NCBI GenBank assembly: GCA_028687435.1
Contig: JAQUAF010000002.1
Span: 124,001-188,000 of the forward strand
Length of the DNA stretch: 64,000 bases
Origin: Verrucomicrobiia bacterium
Lineage (GTDB): Bacteria; Verrucomicrobiota; Verrucomicrobiia; JABWAM01
Reading direction: 5' to 3'
The translations under genes and the position numbers were made by a program. Each line of letters opens with the position of its first letter. The first letter of the stretch is position 1. The notes below the pieces were generated by a model. The model was not told the DNA's origin and did not search any database. It worked only from the letters and a program-made list of their open reading frames with translations. Shown here one piece after another: positions 55,996 to 64,000 of the stretch.

Positions 55996-56973
55996 ATGAT
56001 AAAACAAATGGTTTTTTTGATAATTGCTTTTTGGATAACGGCGTCGTGTCTTGCGTCTGATGTCCGTCGAATTTATCCCTGTTATCGGCTGACGCAAACA
56101 CCTGCATTAGACGGGAGGTTGGATGATGTTTCCTGGAAAAAGATTCCGGAATCCATGGGGTTTTATATGTGCAGTGGCACGGGAAAAAAATTTGCAATGA
56201 AGAATCAAACATCGTTTAAAGCGGGTTGGACTCAAGAAGCGCTTTATTTTGCAATTCGCGCTGAAGATTCCGCCCCAGAGCAAGTGATTTCGAAAAAAAA
56301 GCATGCAAAAATTTGGCAGGATGACAGCGTGGAATTATTTTTTTTGCCCCCTGGAGCTCAATCTTATGCCCATTTGGCTGCAAATTGCACGGGAGGCCGA
56401 TTTTTCGGGCATGGGAAAAAAAACATGGATTGGGAGGCAAGATTTTCGATTGGATCTCAAGAATGGTTTATGGAATGGCGCGTTCCATTCAGGGTTTTAA
56501 TGGACAATCCCCCTTCTGAAGGGCAGGAATGGCTTGTGAATGTAGGCAGAAACATTCCTGCCGGTCCCGTGGAAGAGCGTTTTACTTGTTGGCCCCTTTT
56601 GAAAAAGGGATTTCATGATGCAGAGCATTTTGGAATATTTGTTTTCAAGAAAAATCCTGGCGAACAAGTTCGCGAGGAAGAAAGAGAGATTAATCGCGCT
56701 TATATGAATTATATGAAAGAAGAAATCGGGAAATTGGCCGGGATCGCCAAAAAACATATAAATGACCTCATGGAGATTCGGAAGATTAGGGGGCCCTGCG
56801 AGGAGGTGGAGAAAATGCTGAAGGCATGGGATCAGGCGCTGGCCATAACAGCTCAGGCCACGACTGATTTGCAAAAACTTTCTTTGGTATTTCGTGAATG
56901 TGTCGACCTGAAAAGCAAAAGCAGAAATTGTTTGGGGCGCGAACGACTTGAAATTTTATTTAATGAGAACTAG
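55996..56973 (+). CDS. Secreted protein with CBM9-like domain
   Basis: A 325-residue exported protein; signal peptide MIKQMVFLIIAFWITASCLAS from ATG 55996, with ATG 55978 as alternative. Residues 35-210 match the CBM9-like fold: TPALDGRLDDVSWKKIPES, then TSFKAGWTQEALYFAIRAED, IWQDDSVELFFLPPGA and WEARFSIGSQEWFMEWRVPF. The strand order and the W-K/D-D-S-V-E pattern are diagnostic. The C-terminal 100 residues are helical. It probably binds a polysaccharide. It follows the GH42-like gene on the same strand and shares its AT-rich composition. Confidence 0.82.
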   Translation: MIKQMVFLIIAFWITASCLASDVRRIYPCYRLTQTPALDGRLDDVSWKKIPESMGFYMCSGTGKKFAMKNQTSFKAGWTQEALYFAIRAEDSAPEQVISKKKHAKIWQDDSVELFFLPPGAQSYAHLAANCTGGRFFGHGKKNMDWEARFSIGSQEWFMEWRVPFRVLMDNPPSEGQEWLVNVGRNIPAGPVEERFTCWPLLKKGFHDAEHFGIFVFKKNPGEQVREEEREINRAYMNYMKEEIGKLAGIAKKHINDLMEIRKIRGPCEEVEKMLKAWDQALAITAQATTDLQKLSLVFRECVDLKSKSRNCLGRERLEILFNEN

Positions 56974-57189
56974 GCAAATCACGTCGGTTTTTATAGACTC
57001 GGGAGCGGCGTCAAACTGCCAAGGAGCGCATCATTGAATGCGTATCGCACCATCGAATATGCCGCGAGAATCGGATGGAAAAAGGGACAAATTGGAACCG
57101 GTCTTTTTAGTGAATGCACCTTCCCAATGCGCTTATCATGGAAAAAATACCTGTGTAATGACGCGCGAATTCATAATGCGCCGGAAAAA

Positions 57190-58257
57190 ATGAAAAGTGG
57201 TTTTTGGCTTTTGGAGAGGTTTTTAAATTTTCCTTTTTCCAAGGTCGCAATAACACTGATTTTTGCAATGATTTCAAACGGGATTGCAGAAGCCAGTGTC
57301 AGATTTAATGGAAGAAATGACGCTATCGTGCTGAAAGAATTCACAACGGAAGGCATGAGCGCTGTCACGGTCATGATGTGGGCAAAGGGGGAATATGCAG
57401 TCGGGAATCTTGTTCGTGGATCGATTATTATTCATTTTTCATGCGGTCCTGGATTTTATTTGTTGAGCCAGGACAGAAAAGAAAGCGGATATCTTGATTG
57501 GGGCAAAGAGATTGCAGACAGCAAACGGTGGCGGCATTTGTCAGCGGTGTGGAGTGCTCCATCCAATGGCGATGGAATGATGAAATTATATTCTAACGGC
57601 ATAAAGCAAAAGAAGGATCTATTGTATGGCGGAGGTGCGTCGGGAACATTGGGTGACAGGCGTTTGATCATTGCTGGAGCGTTTAACTGCAACATCGGGC
57701 CGTTTAAAGGACAGATTGAAGACCTCCGGATTTTTAATCGGGCGTTGTCGGATGATGAAATTTTTGCAGTATATGCGGGGAATAAGTCGGAAGAATTATT
57801 AAAAGGCTTAGTATTATGGTATCCAATGAAAAATATAAGCGCTGAATTGAGAAGGGATAACAAGCGCTGCATGATCCTAGACCAGTCAATGAATGGCAAT
57901 CATGGGGGCATTATGGGCGATCCTGTTTGGTTGGGCGCCGTTGAGGGAGTGGATGCGCAGATGAGGCAAGACCAGATTATTGCGGCGCAAAAATGGTTGG
58001 ATGTCAAACGACGAGATGATGAAGAAGTGCGAATTCTTTTGGCAAATTGGTTTGAAAAACATTTTGATGGCTCGGAAAAATGGCGCAAGCGGTTCGAGGA
58101 GTTGAATCAAGGCCGGGGTGTGAGCAAGATGCATGCGGCGACATGGTCGCTCGATCGTTTGCGCGGATATAGGGAACTCTATGGCGAGATTGGATTGAAG
58201 GAATTGTTTGATGATTTAGATTTTTGCGGTCGTCGTGTTGAAATGGAGGGAAAATGA
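57190..58257 (+). CDS. Secreted LamG/concanavalin-like protein
   Basis: A 355-residue exported protein. Start ATG 57190 gives a hydrophobic signal (KVAITLIFAMISNGIAEA). Residues 30-200 resemble a laminin-G/pentraxin jelly roll: VRFNGRNDAIVLKEFTTEGM, SAVTVMMWAKG, WRHLSAVWSAPSNGDGMMKLYSNG and the closing GQIEDLRIFNRALSDDEIFAVYAG, a very recognisable LamG end. The last 100 residues are helical and unrecognised. Its stop overlaps the next gene as ATGA. Probably carbohydrate-binding. An open frame upstream to 57034 has no supporting features. Confidence 0.82.
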   Translation: MKSGFWLLERFLNFPFSKVAITLIFAMISNGIAEASVRFNGRNDAIVLKEFTTEGMSAVTVMMWAKGEYAVGNLVRGSIIIHFSCGPGFYLLSQDRKESGYLDWGKEIADSKRWRHLSAVWSAPSNGDGMMKLYSNGIKQKKDLLYGGGASGTLGDRRLIIAGAFNCNIGPFKGQIEDLRIFNRALSDDEIFAVYAGNKSEELLKGLVLWYPMKNISAELRRDNKRCMILDQSMNGNHGGIMGDPVWLGAVEGVDAQMRQDQIIAAQKWLDVKRRDDEEVRILLANWFEKHFDGSEKWRKRFEELNQGRGVSKMHAATWSLDRLRGYRELYGEIGLKELFDDLDFCGRRVEMEGK

Positions 58258-58781
58258 AAAAAAGAAGGTTGATTTATAATTGGGATGGATTTGATATTTC
58301 CCATTTATGTGATTATCCCACCAGCGTGAGGGCTGTGGCTGGAAAACGTGAGGAATCCTCTGTCGAGCTAAAGGACCGTTATTGTTATATGGCGCATGAG
58401 ATTTGGTTGCCTGTTTGGAGGCCAGATGAGGCCATCTGGCAGAAAATTATTTTCAGGGTGACCGATGACTTGGCGTCCAATTCCAATGCCAGAGCAAAAC
58501 TTGTTTTCAAGCTGACGCATGTCGTTTCGGATGACGAAATAAAAATTAGAATTAATGGGCAGGAGATTCCCGTGGCAAAAATTGAAAAAGAAGCATTTCC
58601 GAAAGATCGGGATGCCCCTAAGAGACCGCCTTACTGGCAATATTCCATTTTATTGGACGGTGGTGTGGCTCGAATGGGCATAAATGAGCTTTCGATTTTT
58701 GTCGCCCATAGCACGAAAGGTCATAATCATGATGCGATTTCCATATGTGAGGTTGAAGTTATTGTTGAATATTCAGCCTGA
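58254..58781 (+). CDS. Hypothetical protein, translationally coupled to LamG gene
   Basis: A 175-residue protein without signal peptide or membrane helix. I do not recognise a family. It begins MKKRRLIYNWDGFDISHLCDY, an opening that recalls uncharacterised PVC proteins, and has beta-rich segments (KIIFRVTDDL, ARAKLVFKLTHVVSDDEIKIRING, INELSIFVAHSTKG, CEVEVIVEYS) consistent with a beta sandwich. The overlap of its ATG with the LamG stop (ATGA) argues it is translated and tied to that protein. AT-rich like its upstream neighbours. Confidence 0.65.
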   Translation: MKKRRLIYNWDGFDISHLCDYPTSVRAVAGKREESSVELKDRYCYMAHEIWLPVWRPDEAIWQKIIFRVTDDLASNSNARAKLVFKLTHVVSDDEIKIRINGQEIPVAKIEKEAFPKDRDAPKRPPYWQYSILLDGGVARMGINELSIFVAHSTKGHNHDAISICEVEVIVEYSA

Positions 58782-59064
58782 TCGGGTGGCTTGGTAATCC
58801 CTTCATGCGATTCCTGATGCGGATAATAGCTTTCAACGGTCAAGCTTTTTTTGAACTTTCTCCTCTCATCTCTCGCATGCGGACAAGCTCCAGGTAAAGG
58901 GAACTTGCCGGATCAAGGTTTGACATGGGGTGCATCCCCCAAAAAATGTTGCACTAAATAAAAGGCCGAATCACGATGAAAAAGGACGGGCAAATTTTTA
59001 TTGTCGGTTTGGCGTTGCTGGGCATGCGGAGTTCGACCGGTCGTGCCCCATTTCCATAAGTATT
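58782..59064. other. Intergenic region, no gene seen
   Basis: No convincing coding frame. It holds a short near-palindrome (GGGGTGCATCCCC at about 58927-58939) directly after TTGACA. Composition shifts here from AT-rich back to GC-rich. Confidence 0.5.
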
Positions 59065-60777
59065 ATGAAAACAAAACGTTGCGTTGGTGTTTTTTTGCAT
59101 CACTTGCGGCCGAACTACGGGGTTGAGAAGCGGTTGGGGGAAAAGATGGGGATTCCTGTCCGAGTGGCGGATTTCAAGAAAATGGATTATCTCAAGGGGC
59201 TGGATGCGCTTATCATCGGGCAGAACGGCCTGAGCGATTTCCTTGAGGTGGACCAGATGTGTTTGCTTGAGTTTGTCGCCCAAGGCGGCATTTGCTGGAT
59301 CATGCATCAGGATCACGAGCGTTGGACTCCCCACTTTTTGCCCGATCATCTGGCGCATCCGATCCTGGTCGCCCGGCATTTTGAAACCACCCCGGGGAAA
59401 AAAGAGTATATGATGCCCTGGGTTGAGGCGGCGGGTGGGTTTTTGTTTGATCAACCCAATCGGATTGGCCTGGAGGAGATGGTTTATTGGGAGGTGGACG
59501 GAAATTCCTTTGCCCAATATCACAAAAAGACGCCGGAGCGGATCAAGAGCTGCGCGACATCCTGCGTCATCAATGCCAAAGGCTGGGAGATTTTGGGAAG
59601 TTACAAGGACGCCGCCATCCGCGACGGCGCATTGTTGTTGCAGGCAAAATATGGAAAAGGACTGTTTTTCTGGAACCAGATTCTTTTTCCAGAGACGCGG
59701 CCTGCCAGGGGGGATCGGGTTCTGGCTTTTTGGGATAAATACCTGGCCAATGCGCTGGCTTATTTTGAGCATTTTAAAAAAGGCGAAAAATCCGTCGTCA
59801 AGCCCAAGGCGAAAAACCGTTCATTGCCCGAAAAAGTGAATTACAAACTCATCAATCACATTCATTGCCTGGATTGGTGGGGGGCGGGGTCGCATCCGGG
59901 GACGGTCAATGCGGCGATGAAATACATGGGTTTTGACATCGCCCTGATGTCGGTGAACAACGCCCACGCCTTTGGCGAGCCGGTGCTGGAGGGGTTGGAG
60001 CGTTACAATGACGACCGCGTTTTGATGTTGCCGGGAGAGGAATTCCATCCCTTGAACTGGGAGGGCAAGGAGCCCATCAACCGCCTGCATATTCTCAACA
60101 TGGGCGGCAAGACCTATTCGCGCGATTTTCATCGATGCCTGTTCAATCAGCGGGATATTGGCCGTTACCTGCGCAAAGCCCTTGATTACATTCATCGGAA
60201 TGGGGGGCTGGCGTCTCCGACACATTCGGATCCCGCTGACGACTATTGGCATGATTTTGATTTTGACGCGGTTGACATCAAGGACAAACCTTTGACTGGA
60301 CTGGGAGGAACCTCTGTTGAAAGATTCTGGCTGAAAGGGGGCAGGATCACCGTTCTGATGCCGGTGGACATGTGGGGGATTCAGTGGTTGCGCGCAAACC
60401 CGGTTTTTCAGTTTGTTTATCTCGATGGAAAACCCTCCCGCAAAACCGTGCTGGAGGCGATCAGAAAAGGGCGGGTCATGCCGGCCTTGGGGATCGAGTC
60501 GGCGGATGTGCGGATGGGCGATTGCCGCCCGGGCGATGAGATTTCTCCGGAAAAAGCCGCCAGGCTTGGCTTGACGATCGACATCAAGTCGGAGCGAAAA
60601 CTTCAAAGTCTCCGGGTTTATTGCCGGGATCAAGTGTTTGTCCGGGAGAAATTAAACGGGCGTTGCATCCGGAAGAAAGTCGAATTGGAAACTTGCGACT
60701 TGCGCGGATATGTCCGCATCGAGGTGGTTGGCGACCATTGCGGCTTGGCGACCAATCCGTTTTATTTGGCGGAGTGA
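59065..60777 (+). CDS. Two-domain protein: GATase-like N-terminus and PHP-type metallohydrolase
   Basis: A 570-residue cytoplasmic protein from ATG 59065. Residues 1-240 look like a class I glutamine amidotransferase-like/ThuA fold (LKGLDALIIGQNGLSDF, LLEFVAQGGICWIMHQD, AKYGKGLFFWNQILF). Residues 270-500 resemble a PHP-superfamily phosphoesterase: INHIHCLDWWGAGSHPGTV, YMGFDIALMSVNNAHAFGEPVLE, VLMLPGEEFHP and GGLASPTHSDPADDYW give the metal-binding His/Asp/Glu pattern. The final part is beta-rich. Composition is GC-rich, unlike the run before it. A clear terminator follows. Substrate unknown; a carbohydrate-related role is inferred from location. Confidence 0.7.
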   Translation: MKTKRCVGVFLHHLRPNYGVEKRLGEKMGIPVRVADFKKMDYLKGLDALIIGQNGLSDFLEVDQMCLLEFVAQGGICWIMHQDHERWTPHFLPDHLAHPILVARHFETTPGKKEYMMPWVEAAGGFLFDQPNRIGLEEMVYWEVDGNSFAQYHKKTPERIKSCATSCVINAKGWEILGSYKDAAIRDGALLLQAKYGKGLFFWNQILFPETRPARGDRVLAFWDKYLANALAYFEHFKKGEKSVVKPKAKNRSLPEKVNYKLINHIHCLDWWGAGSHPGTVNAAMKYMGFDIALMSVNNAHAFGEPVLEGLERYNDDRVLMLPGEEFHPLNWEGKEPINRLHILNMGGKTYSRDFHRCLFNQRDIGRYLRKALDYIHRNGGLASPTHSDPADDYWHDFDFDAVDIKDKPLTGLGGTSVERFWLKGGRITVLMPVDMWGIQWLRANPVFQFVYLDGKPSRKTVLEAIRKGRVMPALGIESADVRMGDCRPGDEISPEKAARLGLTIDIKSERKLQSLRVYCRDQVFVREKLNGRCIRKKVELETCDLRGYVRIEVVGDHCGLATNPFYLAE

Positions 60778-60805
60778 AAATCTTGAAAAATAACAAGAAA
60801 AGGCG

Positions 60806-60832
60806 AGGATTGTTTGTCAATCCTGTTTTTTT
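60806..60832 (+). terminator. Rho-independent terminator
   Basis: AGGATTG and CAATCCT form a perfect 7-bp stem with a TTTGT loop, followed by G and seven T residues. It ends transcription of the PHP-type gene and lies just outside the transposase remnant. Confidence 0.8.
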
Positions 60833-60839
60833 AATTTCG

Positions 60840-61550
60840 TCAGCAAAATTTGTGGGTTTGAACAGGCTCTGGTAACTCTCTCAACGTATGATAAAGAACC
60901 AACTCCATAACGCGATAAGTGCGGAAGCCGTAGGAACGGCGGGTGATCACCCGGAGTTTATTGTTGAAGCTCTCGACCACGGCATTGCTGAGCTGGCCTC
61001 GAACCTCAAACCAATTCCAGAGGAGCGGTTCATGTGCGCGCAGCATTCGAGCCACCTTGCGCATGGGTTCGATTCTGGATTGGAGGGCTTGGCTGGTCCA
61101 CAGATCCAGGAAATACTTGGCCCAGGTTTTGGAACGATAATGCCAGAAATTGGCGAAGTCTTCCTTGAGGATGTAGGCGCGGATCGTGCGCAGGTTATGG
61201 CTCAAGAGTTGACGCAGGGATACGCGCAAACCCCCGCGGAGATTTTTCCAGCGTTTAAGCAATGCCCAACGCAGGTTGACCAGCAGGGGTTTGCGGCCAG
61301 CCCGGCGCATGGCATAGAGAAACACCACGCTAATCAACCACAAGGGAATAAAAGAAAAGCGGCGTTTCGGCAGCGTGTCGTAACCCGGCGCTTCCAAATG
61401 ACACCTCGAACAGATCGGTTTGCTGCCTTTGCGAGGCGCAATGCTGACTTCGACCAACAGCCTGACGCTTTGCGCCAGCCGGATGTCGGAGTAAATGAAG
61501 TTCTTGAGTGGATGCACTTTGTTGAGTATGGTTTTAACTGTCAGTTGCAT
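60840..61550 (-). pseudogene. ISL3-family transposase with large in-frame internal deletion
   Basis: The 236-residue product joins the two ends of an ISL3 transposase. The N-terminus has the zinc-finger cysteines (CSRCHLEAPGYDTLPKRRF) and IPLWLISVVFLYAMRRA. The C-terminal third has RQLLSHNLRTIRAYILKEDF, FWHYRSKTWAKYFLDLW, and SNAVVESFNNKLRVITRRSYGF, which carries the last acidic residue of the DDE triad. The middle 170-200 residues with the two catalytic aspartates are missing, while the frame stays open. It cannot be an active transposase; full-length members are about 400-440 residues. Terminal inverted repeats were not identified. Confidence 0.8.
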
Positions 61551-61577
61551 GGCTGGTTTGGGGTTGAGGTTTTATGT

Positions 61578-61735
61578 TCACCAAATCTTGGGATTTGGTT
61601 TCACCTTGAGCCAGCCATCTTTTTATCCCATCGTTGTTTTTTGCCCCCCTCCAAAAGGGGCAAAAAACATCGATGCCCCCTGCGTCAGGGAGGCGGGCAA
61701 GCAGCGTGCCAAGTTCTCTTGGCGCGATGCTTGCC
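61578..61735. repeat. Three strong inverted repeats beside the transposase remnant
   Basis: ACCAAATC...GATTTGGT at 61578-61597. A 19-bp imperfect stem at 61629-61675 built around GTTTTTTGCCCC and GGGGCAAAAAAC. An 18-bp stem with two mismatches and a TTCT loop at 61696-61735 (GGCAAGCAGCGTGCCAAG with CTTGGCGCGATGCTTGCC). No gene lies here. They may be insertion-sequence end structures, a MITE, or the leader of the next gene. Confidence 0.65.
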
Positions 61736-61803
61736 GGGAGGTTTCCGCCGTCACTAACCTCCACCTTGGTCTCTTCTCCTAACCCTCAGCCCCTCCAATC
61801 ACT

Positions 61804-62862
61804 ATGAAATCTATCCCTCCAACCCACAAATCCTGCTACAGAGCCATGTTTTATGCGCAACCAATCATTCTTTTAGGCTTTTTTTTGACTTGCAGTTTGG
61901 CTGATGAGCTAGCGGTAATGTCTCGCGAAAATGAGCCGTTTTCCTTTCTCGTGCTGAGTGATCTTCATTATTCAAAAACATCATTTGAGGAGGTTTCGGA
62001 GTGTGTCCGTTGCATTGCCATCGAAACAAAGGCGCTTACTCCCGCTCCCGTGCTTGTCGGTGTAACCGGCGATCTGGCGGAAGGTGGCACATATCAAATT
62101 GTGGCGGGCAAGCAAAAGTTTGTTCGGGCAACTTATCTGGAGATGAAAGAAGAGCTTGAGTTTGCGCTGCGGGATGTGGCGTCCAGTTTCAACTTGCCTG
62201 TTCTTATCGCTCCTGGCAACCATGATAAAATGGATCCTGGCGCCAAGGCTTATCGCGATGTTGTTTTGCCATGTCTTTCCAAGTCGATAGGATTAACTCT
62301 TTCGCAAAACTATTTTTCCGTCCGTTATAATAGCGCTGTTCTTATTTTTCTGGATTCATGGTCTGGCGACTATAAGGAGCAGAATGAGTTCCTGCAAAGA
62401 GTTTTGGCAATGGCGCGTCAAACGTCAGGCATCAATCGCTTGTTTGTCTTTGCTCACCCTCCTTTATGGCGAAATACAATCTCAGCTCAACAGATTGATC
62501 CTCTTTTGACTTCGTCAATTCTTCCCGCGTTGCGCTCGAATCCAACCGATGCTTACTTTTGCGGCCATATCCATCGTTTAAGTGTGGTTGTCCGTCATTT
62601 TGAAGGGGCCGCCATTACACAGGTCAAGGGCGCGCTGCGGACCGGTTGTCAGGATGCCCTAAAATCTGTGATAGACCAACAGTTGATTTTTCCGAGGAAC
62701 GCAACGCCATATTATTGGGCTTATTTTGGCGGGTGTCGCACTTACTATGTGGTTCGAGTCTTGAAAGAGAAGGTCAGCTTGCAGCTGCGTGCGTGTGGAC
62801 GGGGAGTCATTCGAGAGTGCGAATGGGTCCAGCGTGGCCAATTGCGTGATGTGCAACAATGA
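61804..62862 (+). CDS. Secreted calcineurin-like metallophosphoesterase
   Basis: A 352-residue exported protein; hydrophobic signal IILLGFFLTCSLA, with ATG 61846 as an alternative start. All metallophosphoesterase motifs are visible in order: FLVLSDLHYS, GVTGDLAEG, LIAPGNHDKMD, FVFAHPPLW and YFCGHIHRLS, which together bind the dinuclear metal centre. The C-terminal 90 residues are unassigned. It lies between the transposase remnant and an alpha-mannosidase. The substrate cannot be told; exported members act on nucleotides, phosphodiesters or phosphorylated glycans. Confidence 0.9.
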   Translation: MKSIPPTHKSCYRAMFYAQPIILLGFFLTCSLADELAVMSRENEPFSFLVLSDLHYSKTSFEEVSECVRCIAIETKALTPAPVLVGVTGDLAEGGTYQIVAGKQKFVRATYLEMKEELEFALRDVASSFNLPVLIAPGNHDKMDPGAKAYRDVVLPCLSKSIGLTLSQNYFSVRYNSAVLIFLDSWSGDYKEQNEFLQRVLAMARQTSGINRLFVFAHPPLWRNTISAQQIDPLLTSSILPALRSNPTDAYFCGHIHRLSVVVRHFEGAAITQVKGALRTGCQDALKSVIDQQLIFPRNATPYYWAYFGGCRTYYVVRVLKEKVSLQLRACGRGVIRECEWVQRGQLRDVQQ

Positions 62863-62954
62863 CAATTGAATCCATGTCGCATTTGTAAAAATGAGATTTT
62901 AAGTAAATGATTTATTCCATGAAAAATAGAAAAAAACTCTCCCGTTTTTCCGTA

Positions 62955-64000
62955 ATGGCTTCAAAATCCAAAAAATTGGTCGTTCACATGATTGGCAATG
63001 CGCATCTGGATCCTGCCTGGCTTTGGACGTGGCCTGCGGGGACGGATGAGGCGCTCAACACCTGCCGCACGGCGTGCGAGTTGCTGGAGGAATATCCGGA
63101 GTTTCATGTCACGCGGGGCGAGGCGTGGGTTTACGCGCAAATTCAAAAGCTGGACCCGGCGTTGTTCCGGCGGGTGGCGCGGTTTGTGAGGGCGGGGCGG
63201 TGGCATGCGGTCAATGGATGGTGGATCCAGCCGGATTGCAACCTGCCCGGCGCGGAGTCGTTTCGCAAGCAGGCGGAAATCGGGGGGCGATTCTTTTGGG
63301 AACAGCTGGGGGTAAAGGTCACGGTGGGATACAATGTGGATTCGTTCGGCCATTGCGCGATGCTGCCGGCTTTTTTGCGCGAGGCGGGAATGAACGCCTA
63401 TGTTTTCATGCGCCCCAATCCTTCCAAACTGGCGTTGCCCGGCGAATTGTTTCGGTGGAGAAGTCCGGCGGGGGATGAGGTGACGGCTTTCCGGATCGAA
63501 CGGGCTTACTCGGCAACGGGGCTGCCTGATCTGGCGGCAAGGCTGGACGCCATGGCGCAATCCACGGATCGGAAATGGGGGCATACGATGTGTTTTTACG
63601 GGGTGGGAGATCACGGCGGCGGTCCGACGCGAGATCAAATTGAGTGGATTCGCGAGCATCGCCATTATGGACGGGGGGTGGAATTGAGATTCAGTCATCC
63701 CGAGGCTTTTTTCAGCGCGGTCAGGGGACATTTGAAGCGGTTGCCGGTTTTTTCGTCGGAATTGCAGCATTATGCGGTGGGATGTTATTCGGTGGTTCAT
63801 GACATCAAACGCGAGGTGAGGCGTGCGGAGGCGCTTTTGATGCAGGCGGAGCATATGATGACGGAACGGGGGCAGAATCATTCCCTGTTGCGCGGACGTC
63901 TGGATGAGGCGTGGAAAAAGGCGTTGTTCAACCAGTTTCATGACATCCTGAGCGGCACCTGCATCCGGACCGCCTGCCAGCAGGCGTTGGAGGAATTGGG
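62955..64000 (+). CDS. GH38 alpha-mannosidase, 3' end outside window
   Basis: The N-terminal 348 residues of a family 38 alpha-mannosidase, open at the window end. The zinc-site motif HMIGNAHLDPAWLW (His17, Asp19) begins the protein. WWIQPDCNLPGAESFRKQ and GYNVDSFGHCAMLPAFLREAG follow, with the catalytic nucleophile Asp129 in NVDSFGH. GVGDHGGGPTRDQ and the zinc histidines in FNQFHDILSGT are also present. In-frame ATGs at 62907 and 62919 are alternative starts. GC-rich again. It removes alpha-mannose from glycans and fits a glycan-degradation locus; no signal peptide is evident, so it is probably cytoplasmic. Confidence 0.95.
   Translation, partial: MASKSKKLVVHMIGNAHLDPAWLWTWPAGTDEALNTCRTACELLEEYPEFHVTRGEAWVYAQIQKLDPALFRRVARFVRAGRWHAVNGWWIQPDCNLPGAESFRKQAEIGGRFFWEQLGVKVTVGYNVDSFGHCAMLPAFLREAGMNAYVFMRPNPSKLALPGELFRWRSPAGDEVTAFRIERAYSATGLPDLAARLDAMAQSTDRKWGHTMCFYGVGDHGGGPTRDQIEWIREHRHYGRGVELRFSHPEAFFSAVRGHLKRLPVFSSELQHYAVGCYSVVHDIKREVRRAEALLMQAEHMMTERGQNHSLLRGRLDEAWKKALFNQFHDILSGTCIRTACQQALEEL

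Noticed and set aside
57034-57189. Upstream extension of the LamG open frame
   Set aside because: It would bury the signal peptide 50 residues in; ATG 57190 gives a normal export signal.
61629-61675. Rho-independent terminator
   Set aside because: The T-run is inside the stem and no T-tract follows, so it is listed as a hairpin only.

Overview
The window is chromosomal DNA from a Gram-negative bacterium, most likely of the PVC group (Verrucomicrobiota, Lentisphaerota or Kiritimatiellota). Pointers are an H-X9-DG type pseudopilin, a GntR/LacI-type chimeric regulator beside glycan genes, an ExbB/ExbD operon containing a DUF4159 protein and a VCBS-repeat protein, a heptose nucleotidyltransferase, and many short dispersed intergenic repeats. 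No rRNA, tRNA or CRISPR array was recognised. The assignment rests on gene content read by eye, not on a database search.

Layout. 0-5.8 kb: a CHASE2 adenylate cyclase cut by the window edge, two envelope proteins, a MagIII-like DNA glycosylase and a phosphoglycolate phosphatase. 5.9-11.9 kb: plus-strand housekeeping genes (purA, uppS, cdsA, araB-like, xseA). 11.9-23 kb: a probable compatible-solute locus. On the minus strand lie a sodium/solute symporter and a tightly coupled set of MscS channel, glycosyltransferase, HAD phosphatase and GT81 glucosyl-3-phosphoglycerate synthase-like enzyme. On the plus strand two paralogous GT4 enzymes flank a GH13_18 phosphorylase, joined by ATGA overlaps. 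23-29.3 kb: a lipoprotein, a LysR regulator, the remnant of a ClC channel gene, and a GT4 fusion protein paired with a GH130 phosphorylase. 29.3-36.8 kb: hflX and a six-gene ExbB/ExbD/TonB-like operon. 36.9-42.6 kb: a GYF_2 protein, a 349-bp MITE with a 4-bp target duplication, and a four-gene sugar-acid operon (2-hydroxyacid dehydrogenase, gnd, Ldh2-family dehydrogenase, PfkB kinase) under a palindromic candidate operator. 42.7-50 kb: an antiporter, purN, an hldE-type nucleotidyltransferase, rpe, a stand-alone 5'-3' exonuclease, coaE and rho.

50-64 kb is accessory. It has a GntR/LacI regulator with a near-consensus promoter lying almost on its start codon, a pseudopilin, and an AT-rich run of secreted proteins (GH42-like, CBM9-like and LamG-like) plus a small unknown protein. 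These are followed by a PHP-type protein, an internally deleted ISL3 transposase with strong hairpins beside it, a secreted metallophosphoesterase and a GH38 alpha-mannosidase cut by the window end. It reads as a mosaic, partly transferred glycan-degradation locus.

The parts most likely to repay study are the two-armed glycosylglycerate-like osmolyte locus, the Exb operon with a TonB-like DUF4159 protein and a zinc-ribbon ExbB, the 66-bp element upstream of two unrelated genes, and the AT-rich secreted cassette.
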